Assembly: GCA_027604705.1 (NCBI GenBank)
Contig: JADHYV010000043.1
Span: 62,001 to 126,000 of the forward strand
Length of the DNA: 64,000 nucleotides
Direction: 5' to 3'
DNA from: Allomyces arbusculus
Taxonomy: Eukaryota > Blastocladiomycota > Blastocladiomycetes > Blastocladiales > Blastocladiaceae
This document shows positions 1 to 11,207 of this stretch, one piece after another (positions within the stretch are counted from its first letter, which is position 1; the number at the start of each line of letters is the position of its first letter). The position numbers and the translations under genes are program-made. The notes below the pieces were generated by a model, which was given only the letters and a program-made list of their open reading frames with translations, was not told the origin of the DNA and ran no database searches.

Positions 1-746
1 TGGATCGTCTGCCGATTCACCTGGTCAAAGAAGACGGCAGCGACCCCAGCATGCAATCCCGACCGGAACGTGAACTTGAGGTAAATGTCGACCCAGGTCG
101 AGTTGGGCACGGGTCCTTGCGCAAAGCTCCACACGTGTAGCAAGTCGGTGAAGAGCGCCGACGGCTGCGCCTCTGCCACGACCAGGTGCGGTGTAAGACG
201 TGTGACACGCGACGTGTAGGACTCGGACAGTTGGCCGAACCCGACGCCGAGGGTTGCTGACATGGCGGTGAAGTCGGCCGAGGACGGAACGCGCAGCGCC
301 ACAGTCACGCCGGGGAGGGGTTTGGGCACGGCGCGCAGCTTGGCGATGAGCGGGGCCGGCAGGCCCGTCGGGAGCGGCTGGTACGGCGTGTGCATGGTTG
401 CGCGCGTGCAGTACGGCACAAATTGCGCATACTCGTTGACGTTGGCCACGACGTCGCACAGCTGCGTCGGCGAAAACCTGCCGAGCGGCGAGGGGTCAGC
501 AACAGCGTGCTAGAAGCCAGAGGTAGGTAGCGCATGCAGTGCGTACTTGAGCAGCTTGCGCTCCGAGTACTCGACCGGCTTGGGCTTGGTGAGTACTGCT
601 GCTGCGCTCGCAAAGAAAGGTCGGGACGTGACAGCGAGCAGGGCGCCGCTTGCGCGCAGTGGTCGGGTGAGCGCGGCAGCGCGCAAGCTCACGGCCGCCT
701 TCGACGAGCCGCTGACGCGTAATCCTGATGCGGATGGTCCAAACAT
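1..746 (-). CDS. COQ10: Coenzyme Q-binding protein COQ10, mitochondrial (3' end outside window)
   Basis: This is a START-domain protein that binds coenzyme Q in the mitochondrial inner membrane and supports respiration. Exon 1 is 746-547 and exon 2 runs from 477 to the window edge; the 69-nt intron has a GTACGC donor and CAG acceptor. The first ~50 residues are rich in Ala, Ser, Arg and Leu with almost no acid, as expected of a mitochondrial presequence. After the join the protein reads YSERKLLKFSPTQLCDVV, then a VPYC motif, ESYTSRV and finally GLHAGVAAVFFDQVNRQ, the typical order of family motifs, so about the last dozen residues are missing. It is divergent from the ligase gene downstream. 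Confidence in the family is high; the intron is inferred. Confidence 0.9.
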
Positions 747-1208
747 GGTGGTTGTTGGGATCGTGGAGAGCGAAAGGTGTTCCCAAGGAGTGCGTGCAGC
801 AGGGAGTCGGCCGGCCGTGTCGTACTTCCCGTTGCTGTTGCCTAGGTCGGTCGTCTGCCGCGAGTTGTGCGGGTTGCTGTCGTCAAGTCGTCGTGCCGGC
901 GCGATGTCAGCGGCGAACAGCAGCGGACCGTGTCGATGGAAGCGGTTGGCCGGCCCGCCGGAAAGCCAACCTCCAACAAATGGGTGATTTAATCAATGTC
1001 ACCCACATTCGAGTCAGCGCCGCCACGTCATACCGACTCGACACGTCGATCGCCGGATCAAATCCCACATCGCTCGCGGCCAGGCGGTCGGACCGCATGC
1101 GTCTGCTCGTCTGCACACGATGCTCCGCAAAGTATATAGGGCCACAACCACCGCCTTCTAGGTTCCGTTGATGCACAGCTGCCCAGCACACGACCTGTAG
1201 CAGCGACC
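747..1208. other. Divergent intergenic region between COQ10 and the first RWD-RBR gene
   Basis: I see no supported gene here. It should hold the promoters of both flanking genes; the only recognisable element is the TATA-like site listed separately. Confidence 0.6.
1132..1139 (+). promoter_or_regulatory. TATA-like box upstream of the first RWD-RBR gene
   Basis: The sequence AGTATATAGG lies about 75 bp before the proposed start at 1209. The position suits a fungal core promoter. It is supported by position and sequence only. Confidence 0.4.
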
Positions 1209-2832
1209 ATGACCACAACGAACACGATGGGCTGGACGGCTAACATTGATGCTCAGGCAGACGAGATGATTGCCCTCAAGGTGCGTTGCTCCTGTGCGCG
1301 CTACATGACTGGGAACACCGCTCACGATCCCATGCTCTTGTTTGTCCGTCCAGGCAATTTTGGAGAGCAGTTTTTCGTTCAGCCGAACTGAAACTGATAC
1401 ACAAGCCGCGATCGACGACGCTTCTGCAGCCACCATCCACCGTGGCATTATTCGCATCGATCCGGTCCTGCCTGGTGACCAAAGCATGACCATCACGACA
1501 AATATGGCCGAGGCCCAGTTTGTAGCTCACGTTGGCGACATTGGATTGCGCACCAACGAGTGCAGTCACGGAACTGAGCCAATCCAGTCCGACATTGATC
1601 ATCCACGTCTATCCGCCACAATTGATGTGCTTTCGCCAGTGCTCTTGCATTTCGCGCTGCCTGCTGCGTATCCATCGCACGCTCTCCCGGATTTGACGCT
1701 CTCATGCGCATGGCTCCCAGACTCGACCCTCACCGACCTGACCTTGCACGTCAATTCCACTCTCGATGCGCCCGCTGACGCCAACGTACAGCTCTACATG
1801 GCTTACGAGGCTGCGCGCGATGCTATTGCTGCGCACCTGGCATCACTTGGCTCTCTCGATGTCTTGCCAGCCATCTTCACAAAGCTTGTCGGCCACGACC
1901 ACGATACCAAGCAAGCCGAGTTTGACCGGCACGAGTATACTTGCCTGATTTGCTTGACGACGCACCGCGGGCGTGCGGGCATAGCATTGCCCAGATGTGC
2001 GCACGTCTTCTGTCGATTGTGCCTCGCTCCATTCTTCACGATGCTCATCAAGGAAGGCATGCCGATGAACGTGCAGTGTCCGCACCCGCGGTGCGCGGCC
2101 GTGTCGGGTCCTTCACATCTCGGTGCACGCGACGCGTCCTCAGCTGATCGAGTCACTTGCGACTTGGAAACCGCGCTCGCACGACACCCGATCACCGAGT
2201 CGTGGCTTGCAAACCTGATTGGCTCGGATCTCGCCGCGCAATGGCGCGTGCAATTCATTGCCAAAATCTACGCGGCCGACCCGACCATCCAATGGTGTGC
2301 GCGCCCCAGATGCACTGGGGCTGCACGTCGCGGCGACGGCATCTACGCCAAGATGGCCACGTGCATGCAGTGCCAATTCGTTTTCTGCGTTTTCTGCCTT
2401 CGCGCGTGGCACGGGAACGCGTCCGGGTGCGAGTCGTCAAGCGCTCAACTCGTTGCCAAGGCATATTTGGACGCGGAAAAGCAGCCGAAACCGGAGCGCG
2501 ATCGCGTGCACGCAGAATTGGCGATGCGGTACGGGCGCGCTGCGGTCATGGCGATCGTGCAGCAGCACCGGTACGAGAATTCAACCAAGGCAATGCTCAA
2601 GAAGCTGAATGCGCAGCGCTGTCCGTATTGTCGGCAAGCAGTGATCAAGGCTGGAGGGTGCAACCACATGACGTGTGCAACGTGTGGCGGGCATTTCTGT
2701 TACTTGTGCGGCGCCGGGCTGAATCACTTGCCCAATTATTATGTTCATTGGAAAGGGTGGGGCTATAATCTGTGCGAGGGGCGATGGGAGAAGGGCCGAC
2801 GCGGGGACGAGTCTGGTGATGATGGTGTGTAG
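1209..2832 (+). CDS. RWD-RBR E3 ubiquitin ligase, RNF14/Itt1 type (tandem copy 1)
   Basis: This is a predicted RING-between-RING ubiquitin ligase that takes ubiquitin from an E2 onto a RING2 cysteine. Exons are 1209-1280 and 1354-2832 (516 aa); the 73-nt intron falls inside the RWD domain. The RWD part runs from about residue 18 (DEMIALKAILESS) to ~170 and includes LPAAYPSHALP. RING1 starts at Cys221 (CLICLTT, then CAHVFC). The IBR is at ~338-380 (WCARPRC, CVFCLRAWH). RING2 is at ~447-480 with catalytic Cys460 in GGCNHMTC. The same order occurs in the next gene, so the two are a tandem duplicate pair. RNF14 relatives act in transcription and ribosome-stall control; the substrate here is unknown. 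Confidence 0.88.
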
Positions 2833-3604
2833 CTCAAATGAATGTGTCGGTTTTGAGACGGTATCGCTACAGCGCTCGTTTGAAACTGTATCCTGCTCCC
2901 ATTCTGCATCTTCTCCACCCTGTTGCTTGCGCGAACGGTACCCGGGCGTCGTTCACTTGATACAGCATACTCAACATTGCGCGTGCACTGTCACTTTATG
3001 GACCAGGCGAACTTTTGCTGGAGACGTCCAACGTTGACAAAATTCGGCCAGTGGTACCCCCGCAGCCTGAGAGACGACGCGCGCCGTCATAGATGCGGCC
3101 GAGGATCTGGAGCTCTTACCAGCCAACCCCATGGCATCTGCAAAACTCCGCGTCTCTGAACGGCGTATCGCGCGTGCATCACGGTGGCCATTTTTGCGGT
3201 CATTCTTGATCAGTCCAAGCTGACGGCAGCCGATCTGGGTCATGAATGGTTGATCTGTCGCGATTTGTTGCAGGTCAGGCCCAGACATGGCACAACATGG
3301 TGAAAGCTTGCATAGCGAGCCACCACTTTTGCCGAGTCTTCATCCACGTCATCCAGCGTTCGCTGACACATCACGAGCAGCACATCCTCAACCCTCTTTC
3401 GCCTACAGCCGCACTGGCTTTCTCTCCTTCGACTTGATCTCTCTTAACGTCGGCCGTCTTGCCGCATTCTCGGGTGGAGAAGATAGAGAACGACAGCTAT
3501 ATATCGCAGCAATATCGTCACGAGCATCAACCGCCCAGACCAGGCTGTGTAGCAACGACGGCGACAACATCGACCCGACCTCTCCCTTTCCTGATATCGT
3601 GACC
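2833..3604. other. Intergenic region between the tandem RWD-RBR genes
   Basis: I find no gene in these ~770 bp. The only identifiable element is a TATA-like run close to the downstream gene. Confidence 0.55.
3498..3504 (+). promoter_or_regulatory. TATA-like box upstream of the second RWD-RBR gene
   Basis: A TATATAT run lies about 100 bp before the proposed start at 3605, similar in spacing to the site in front of the first copy. Confidence 0.4.
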
Positions 3605-5287
3605 ATGGCACTTGCAACCACCAACGCCATGGACTGGTCGGCGAACCTCGAAGCGCAAGCCGACGAGATGCTCGCCCTCGAGGTGCGTGCTCGTTTGCCG
3701 CACTCATGTTGAACGGCCAAGGATGCTCACGATTATGCGTTCACACTCGACCAGGCGATTTTCGAGGGCATCTTCACGTTTACCCGCATCGAACCCGACA
3801 CTTCGGACCCTGGTCACGACCCATCCGCCGTGATCGTACACCGCGGCACGATTCACGTCGACCCTATGCTGGCAGACGGCCGCAGGACCATGACGGTGAC
3901 GGCGACAGCACCCAAACCGGCCCAACCAGTCGGCGACGACTTTGTCCTGCGCGCCAAGCAGCGGAGACGAGGTTCGGCCCGGAAGCAGGTGCCCGCCGCC
4001 GCGACAGCACCCGCGCCGGTACCGTCAACGACGGTCGAAGCATTACCGCCCGTGCTTCTCAATTTCGCGCTGCCCGCCGCGTACCCGTCACACGCATTAC
4101 CGATTCTGTCCCTCTCCTGCACATGGCTCGCCGATTCGGTCCTCACCGACTTGACATCGCACGTCATATCCACGCTCGACGACCCCGGTGATGCCAACGT
4201 GCAGCTCTACATGGCCTACGAGGCTGCTAGGGACGCTCTGGCGATGCACTTGGCCTCGCTCGACTCGCTCTCTGTTTCGCCCGCCGTCTACCAGATGCTC
4301 GTCGACCACGACCGCGATACCAAACAGGCTGAGTTTGACCAGCACGAATTCACGTGCCTAATTTGTCTGACAACGCACCGCGGGCGCGCCGGCGTGGCCA
4401 TGCCCGTGTGCGGCCACGTGTTTTGCCGGTCGTGTCTCGTCCCATTTTATACGATGCTCGTCAAGGAAGGGATGCCGATGAATGTGCGGTGCCCGCACCC
4501 GCAGTGCGCTGCGACTCCCGCTGCACGAGACGCATCGGCTCCCATCGACCACGCCGACGCCGACGCCCCCGTGCACGACCCGGAAGCCGCGCTCGCCGCG
4601 CACCCGATCACGGAGTCCTGGCTCGCAACGCTCATCGGCGACCAGCTCGCATCCCAATGGCGTGCGCAATTCATTGAAAAAGTCTACGCGGCCGACCCGG
4701 CCATGCAATGGTGTGCGCGACTCGGATGCACGGGCGCGGCGCGCCGCGGGGACGGGCGGTACGCGAAACTCGCGACCTGCCTCCACTGCCGGTTCGCGTT
4801 CTGCGTGTACTGTCTGCGCGCATGGCACGGCAACGTGTCCGGGTGCGAGTTGCCGAGCAGTCACGTCGTGGTCGAAGCCTGGATGGCCGCCGAGAAATTG
4901 CCCGAGCACGAGCGCGACCGCGCGCACGCGGAATTGGCGATGCGGTACGGCCGCGCGACTGTGGCGGTGATCGTGCAGCGGTATAAGGACGAGCAGGCGA
5001 CGCTGGCCTACTTGCAGGAGAACGCCAAGAGCTGTCCGTATTGCGGGCAGGCCACGATCAAATCGGCCGGGTGTAACCACATGACCTGTGGTGCCTGTCG
5101 CGGGCATTTTTGTTACCTGTGCGGCGAAGGGTTGAACCATTTGCCGAATTTCTACGCGCATTGGTCGGAGGGCGGCGGGACCAAGTGCGGGATGAAGCTG
5201 TTTGATACGCTGGTCGACCACGAGGGCGAGGTCCTGCATTACGGTGAAGACGACGATGACGACTGGCAGATCCAGCCGTTTGACTGA
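3605..5287 (+). CDS. RWD-RBR E3 ubiquitin ligase, RNF14/Itt1 type (tandem copy 2)
   Basis: This is the paralogue of the preceding gene, with the same domain order. Exons are 3605-3682 and 3755-5287 (536 aa). The intron (72 nt, GTGCGT donor, CAG acceptor) sits at the same codon as in copy 1, so the copies arose by DNA duplication. The RWD domain spans about residues 20-175 (LALEAIFEGIF, LPAAYPSHALP). RING1 begins at Cys227, the IBR reads CLHCRFAFCVYC, and the RING2 catalytic cysteine is Cys466 in AGCNHMTC. It differs from copy 1 by an Ala/Pro/Arg-rich insert near residues 60-90 and an acidic C-terminal tail (EDDDDDWQ). All zinc ligands and the catalytic Cys are present, so the product should be active. 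Confidence 0.88.
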
Positions 5288-5425
5288 CCGGTATGTCTCA
5301 GACAGGTCGGTCGGCCGTGTCGCTGTCGGTCGTGGCAGTCGGCGGCTGGCTCGACGCGGTCGCCGGTCGTATGTACTTTGCTCGTCGCGCCCGCCCCTCT
5401 CTCCTCTCTTTGGCCATTCTCGCAA

Positions 5426-5426
<1 letters not shown>

Positions 5427-5498
<72 letters not shown>
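5427..5498 (+). repeat. (CT)n microsatellite upstream of a three-exon gene
   Basis: About 35 CT units run almost without interruption and end ~45 bp before the next start codon. The tract is pyrimidine-only on the coding strand, so it probably lies in the promoter or 5' leader. Long reading frames through it encode only alternating Leu/Ser or Glu/Arg and are not genes. Confidence 0.95.
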
Positions 5499-5501
<3 letters not shown>

Positions 5502-5543
5502 CTTATCCACCCGATACCCGCCCACCCACCACCGTACCACACC

Positions 5544-6458
5544 ATGGACGCGCCACGCGCGACCCGCCCGTCCTTCCACCCGCTCGACCCGCGCGAGGAC
5601 GAGCGCATTCTATGGCAGCGGCACCCGCACCGACACGCCGCCGAGCAGCCGCCCGGGCCGCGCGACATTCGGTGGGCCACGTCGGAACCACCGCGCGGTC
5701 CCGAGCACGAGCGGTACGCGCCGGCGTCGTGGCGCGCGCACGCCGAGCCGCGCGTGCTGGCGCCGCGGCACAGTTACCACGTCCAGGATCTCGAACCTAC
5801 CGGTACGCAACCTCTTTCTCCACCATCCTGCGCGACACGACCTGAATTTGGATTTGATGCGTCTAGCCGAGTCGCGGCCCTCGCTCGGCTACCCCGGCCG
5901 CCGCCCGCTCGACCTGCCCGACTTCCACGTGGCGATCGAGGACCGTGAGCGGATGTTGCGCATGCTCAAGGCCGATATGGTGCGGCACCGCGCGCGCGCT
6001 GCCGCCGTGCATGAGACGAACCCGGCGCCACGCGGGTCAAGGCCCGCGTATTACCAGTCGGCCTACCACAATTACCTGAACGGCGTCGCCGAGGAGCTGA
6101 ACCTGGATCCGGGGATGCTGGACCGGTTGATTGAGCCCGACTATGTACGTTACAACACGCTTCTCCTCTGTCCTTGATTCGGATCGCGCTGACAGTTGAT
6201 GTGTAGTCGTTTGACGAGCCCAAGCTGCTCGACGCGCTGCGCCGCGAAGCGAGTTACCGGATGCAAGTCGAGACCGAGGCCTATGGTCACCCGGTCAAGC
6301 GCGGGCCAGCCGCGCACGTGCAGGCGGCCTACACCAAGCTGTGGCGCGCGCGGTCGGCGAGTCCGCACGGTCCGCCGCCGCCGGTGATGCCGCGCGAGGA
6401 GACGGCCCGGCGCGAGCAACGCGGGCAGCGTGGGCAAGTGACCGAGTGGCGCGGGTGA
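5544..6458 (+). CDS. Hypothetical three-exon protein, 262 aa
   Basis: I do not recognise this family. Exons are 5544-5802, 5867-6144 and 6207-6458; the introns are 64 and 62 nt with GTACGC/GTACGT donors and TAG acceptors, and all phases join cleanly. The product is rich in Arg, His, Pro and Glu. It has no signal peptide or membrane segment. The middle exon carries a conserved-looking helix (FHVAIEDRERMLRMLKADMV) and the phrase AYHNYLNGVAEELNLDPG, which suggest a folded region. A (CT)n tract precedes the start. The intron phases and sustained codon bias support a real gene. A structural or cytoplasmic role is possible, but nothing in the sequence indicates a function. Confidence 0.65.
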
Positions 6459-6504
6459 ATGCAGGGCGAGCGCAATGGATACAAACAGGCATGGTTATTC
6501 ATAT

Positions 6505-7595
<1,091 letters not shown>

Positions 7596-9950
7596 ATGCT
7601 CCAGCCGAGCGCGGCCAGGCGGTCGTGCGCCACGCAGGAGGAGCGGCCAGGATTTGGCCGAGAAAAGTGCCGTGATCATGGCGACGCCAGCGGCAGCCGC
7701 ACTCGGAGGATCGGCACGATTTGCAGGCCACCATTTCCACGGCTGCGATGGCAGCTCGCGACAACGCTGGCTGTAATCTTGCTCGTCTTGGCCGTACTCT
7801 GGATTCCGCGATCTGTCCATGCGTCGTCGTCCAACGCGCTCATCGTCGAGCCTGATGTCGATCATGCCGCGCAGCATATTCTCGCGCTGCGCGACCCGTT
7901 GTCACCTTTCGACGTGCCGGGCGTGCCGGGCGCGTGCACCAACGGTAGCTGTACCGCTCACGCCGGCGAGTACTGCCTGCGCGCCGTCGACTGCGCATCC
8001 TACTCGGTCCTCGGCGGCGCGGCCTGCTCCGCACCGTGCGCTTTGCAAGCGCAATGCTCTGTACTCGGTGATACCTTCCGCTCCGCCGACGCCAGTGCGC
8101 AGCGGTGTTGCCAAGGTCTACCGCTCGGCGCGAAGTGCGTCTTGCCGGGACGACGTGGAGTGCCGCAGTGTGCGACCGGGCTCAAGTGCCTCCCCACGAA
8201 TGACGACGGCACCGGCCCCGCCATGTGTGCGACGAAACCGCCGAGCTCGCGGTGGGTGATTGGCGTTGTCATCAGCGTGATTGGCGGTGTCGTGCTCAAC
8301 CTGGGCCTGAACCTTCAAAAACTGTCCTTCCGTCGCGCCGCTGCGATTCTGGAACCCGCACGCCCGCCGCCGTACCGGCAACCGATATGGGTGGTCGGAT
8401 TTACCGTTTGGATCTTGGCCAACCTGGCATCGTTTGTCGCGCTCTCATTTGCCGCGCAGTCCTTGATTGCCGCGCTTGGCGCCGTTTCGCTCGTGGCCAA
8501 CGCCGTGGCCGCACCGCTGATCAACAAGGAGCCATTTGGTAAACTGGACGCGCTCGCGATTGTGCTGATTAGTACCGGCACGGTCGTGATCGTCGCGTTT
8601 GCGAGCCACGACGAGGCCGAGTACACGCTGTGTGCGCTGATGCTGTTTTATCGCCGACCGAGCGTGATTGCCTACTTGACGGTCAATGTCGCGATGATTG
8701 TCGGGCTGTGGGTCTTTATTCGGTTGGTTCTTAACTCATCCGCTCTCGACCCGGATGTGACGAAAACTAAGGGTGGGTGAACTCGCTCTAGGATCATGGA
8801 CGCGCAACTTGCGCGCATCGAGCGCGCACGCGTCCTTGTCGCGTCGCCTCCGCGACACGCGAGCGTGGCCGCCGCGAGCGGGACGGACAGCGACCGCGAC
8901 ACTCCCGCGGTAACCACTTCGAAAACGCTCCACCGACAATCCACTGCCTCTGTCGCATCGGTCACACCCACCCTCCGGGCGTCCTCCTCCTCCACCATTT
9001 CGTCCGTCGCGTCCACGCGCCCGCTCGCACGCACCGCCCTTGGGACGACCCCCACGCCACGCTGGCTCGCACGTGTGGGCCCGACGTCGGTCGCCGCGCG
9101 ATACCTGCTCCCGCTCGCCTACGCGGCGCTCGGCGGAATGCTCGGCGGGCTGACGGTGCTGCTGGCGAAATCGGCGGCCGAGTTGATTGTCACGACGGCG
9201 CAGGGCGAGAACCAGTTCCGGTTCGTTGCGACGTACTTGATCCTGGTCGGGATCGCAGTCACGGGCGTCGGACAAGTGGTTTATATCAATGCCGGACTGC
9301 AGCGGTACGATGCGCTAGTGCAGGTACGCGTGTTTTGTGGGTGTGAAGGTGGTTGAAGAAAGCTTATGGCTGGACTGACGAGAGCATTGTGATAGGTGCC
9401 CGCATTCTACGTCGTCTACACGCTCTGCGGCATCGTCTCCGGCGGCCTCTACTTTGACGAATTCCACGCCCTTTCGGGGACCCAATTCGCGCTCTTCTCG
9501 GTCGGCGTCGTCCTCACGTTCCTCGGCGTCGCGTGTCTTGCCGGTCGGCTCAGACAAACCACCTCCGAGCCCCCAGCCGGGTCCGCGACTTTGGTCCGGG
9601 ACAACGACGTCCCGCTCGATGCGCTCGGCCGGCCCGACTGGGACGCCTACGACGCACGGCTTGGCAAAGCGGACACGGGCACGGTCGCGTCGCCCGTGCC
9701 GATCGACGACGGGGACGGGGTCACGGTCGGGCCTGGGGCGCGGTCGCCGTCGCCCAATGCGCTCGTGCACCGGCTCGCGCGGCAGAGGATGCCGTCGGAC
9801 GTGCTGTTCTTGACAGGCGAGCCGATCGGGAGCGGGAGCGGGGATTTTGCACGGTTTGGCGTGGAGGCAGCGGCGGCGGGGAACGGTGGGGTCGAGCCGC
9901 CGAGTCCGGGGCGCGCCATGTCGCCGCGGTTGCGGGCTGCGGGGGGGTGA
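7596..9950 (+). CDS. NIPA-type (DUF803) magnesium transporter with N-terminal Cys-rich ectodomain
   Basis: This is a predicted Mg2+ transporter of the NIPA family. Proposed exons are 7596-8722, 8792-9323 and 9396-9950 (737 aa); the first intron border is inferred because an in-frame stop at 8778 must be spliced out. Residues ~53-76 form a signal or anchor segment. Residues ~113-211 are a Cys-rich region with about 17 cysteines. The transporter core starts with WVIGVVISVIGGVVLNLGLNLQK, the NIPA signature, and holds about eight more hydrophobic segments, the last three in the third exon (YVVYTLCGIVSG). A Ser/Thr-rich loop of ~70 residues interrupts the core, and the tail is hydrophilic. The start codon is uncertain. 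Confidence 0.82.
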
Positions 9951-10070
9951 TGGCCCAGTGGGGGAATCAGGGCAAATGGAAGAACATGCCAGCGGAGTGG
10001 CGCCTACGAAAGGCGGGGGCGGAGAAGGGATCGGTGGGTCGCGCGCTGCCCGTCGAGTGGATGGCGATGT

Positions 10071-10263
10071 GGGGGGGGGGGGGGGGGGGGGGCAATTAAC
10101 GCTAAAGTGTGCGCCACCCCAATCGGCGCCTCTACAAAATTGCGAAAATTTAAAAAAAACAGTTNNNNNNNNNNCCCCCGCGGCGCCCCGCCCCGCGCCG
10201 CCCGGCCGCCCCCCGCGGCCGGGGCGGGCGGCGGGCGGGGGGGGCCCCCCCCCCCCCCCCCCC
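10071..10263. repeat. Poly-G / poly-C homopolymers around an assembly gap
   Basis: A run of 22 G starts at 10071 and a run of ~19 C ends at 10263. Between them lie 72 bp of AT-richer sequence, ten N bases and a stretch made only of C and G. This looks like a collapsed or mis-joined low-complexity region and should not be used to infer genes. Confidence 0.85.
10165..10174. other. Assembly gap (ten N)
   Basis: Ten N bases stand here, a placeholder of unknown true length. Confidence 0.98.
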
Positions 10264-10571
10264 GATGAGGAGGACTGTGAGAGCACGGCGATGCGGCGCA
10301 GGTACGTCAGTGCGCAGATGTAAATGAAGGCGTTGCAGCAGTGTTACATGGCAGAATTTCATTGACAGGTTTGCTCAGCAGGGCGAGCGCAAATGTGATG
10401 TGTTGAGCAACAGTGCCCTTGCAGTCTGGATTGACCCCATTCCTCAACTGGGCAAGTTGTCTGTTCACAATGCCAAACTAGAATCAAGCAAAACATTTTT
10501 CTTTCTAGAATTATTACGTGCCGTCGCCTCAAATTGATTCTGTTGCTGAGCTCTGAGGATCAAAAGCATGT

Positions 10572-11207
10572 TCAGCCGTCAAAAGCGCCGTGTCCTCGAA
10601 CAAGCTCGACGCCTTGACAGGGGCTTGTCTCTTCAGGTACTATAATGACTGATTGTTTGCCCAAACTTTCGTCAAGACCCAATTCTGACAGCAAGCTGTC
10701 ATGAGCGCATCCACGAGCACAAGTCAACGATATGTTTTTCTCGACGCCCTCACGCTGTGCCAGATGCGGCTCGGATGCAGCGTCGAGCTCTGAATGGACT
10801 GAATGGACGAGTGTGGCGCCAAGGCCAGACGAGCCAGGCATGACTTGTATAACATTTTCAACCAACCAATCAACAGCCGCACAGAGCTGAGAGCAGTGCA
10901 TAAGTCCAAAGAAATGATGTGACGCTTTGTCGTTGTGCACAAGCATTTCCAGGCTGCATGATATCCCGTCATCAATAATGGTGCACTTTGTAAAAATGGA
11001 AGAGGCATATGCACAAAGTGCGGGAGTATTTCTGCTTCGCAATTTCTGCTCCATTTGACGTCCGACAACCTTGCCTCCCGCTGCTGCTTCTCCAAATCGA
11101 CACAAAGAAAAACAATCAAATCTATCCTCATCGAACGCTGTACCGCTCATTCGGTATGGCAGGCGGCACCCTTGGCGCCGGTGCTGGCTTGGTACCCGCC
11201 CGCACAT
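10572..11207 (-). CDS. Hypothetical open frame, 211 aa (possibly part of a decayed gene)
   Basis: An uninterrupted frame of 211 codons lies downstream of the decayed GRDP gene on the same strand and overlaps its end. GC is lower than in neighbouring genes. The translation has normal amino-acid mixing (for example MLVHNDKASHHFFGLMHCSQ) but no motif I can name, no signal peptide and no membrane segment. It could be a degenerate remnant or a lineage-specific gene. Support is weak. Confidence 0.2.
   Translation of the reverse strand: MCGRVPSQHRRQGCRLPYRMSGTAFDEDRFDCFSLCRFGEAAAGGKVVGRQMEQKLRSRNTPALCAYASSIFTKCTIIDDGISCSLEMLVHNDKASHHFFGLMHCSQLCAAVDWLVENVIQVMPGSSGLGATLVHSVHSELDAASEPHLAQREGVEKNISLTCARGCAHDSLLSELGLDESLGKQSVIIVPEETSPCQGVELVRGHGAFDG

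Noticed and set aside
5202-5948. Long plus-strand frame through the (CT)n tract encoding alternating Leu and Ser
   Set aside because: Any CT repeat gives such frames in every phase. The real gene starts after the repeat, with introns that join in phase.
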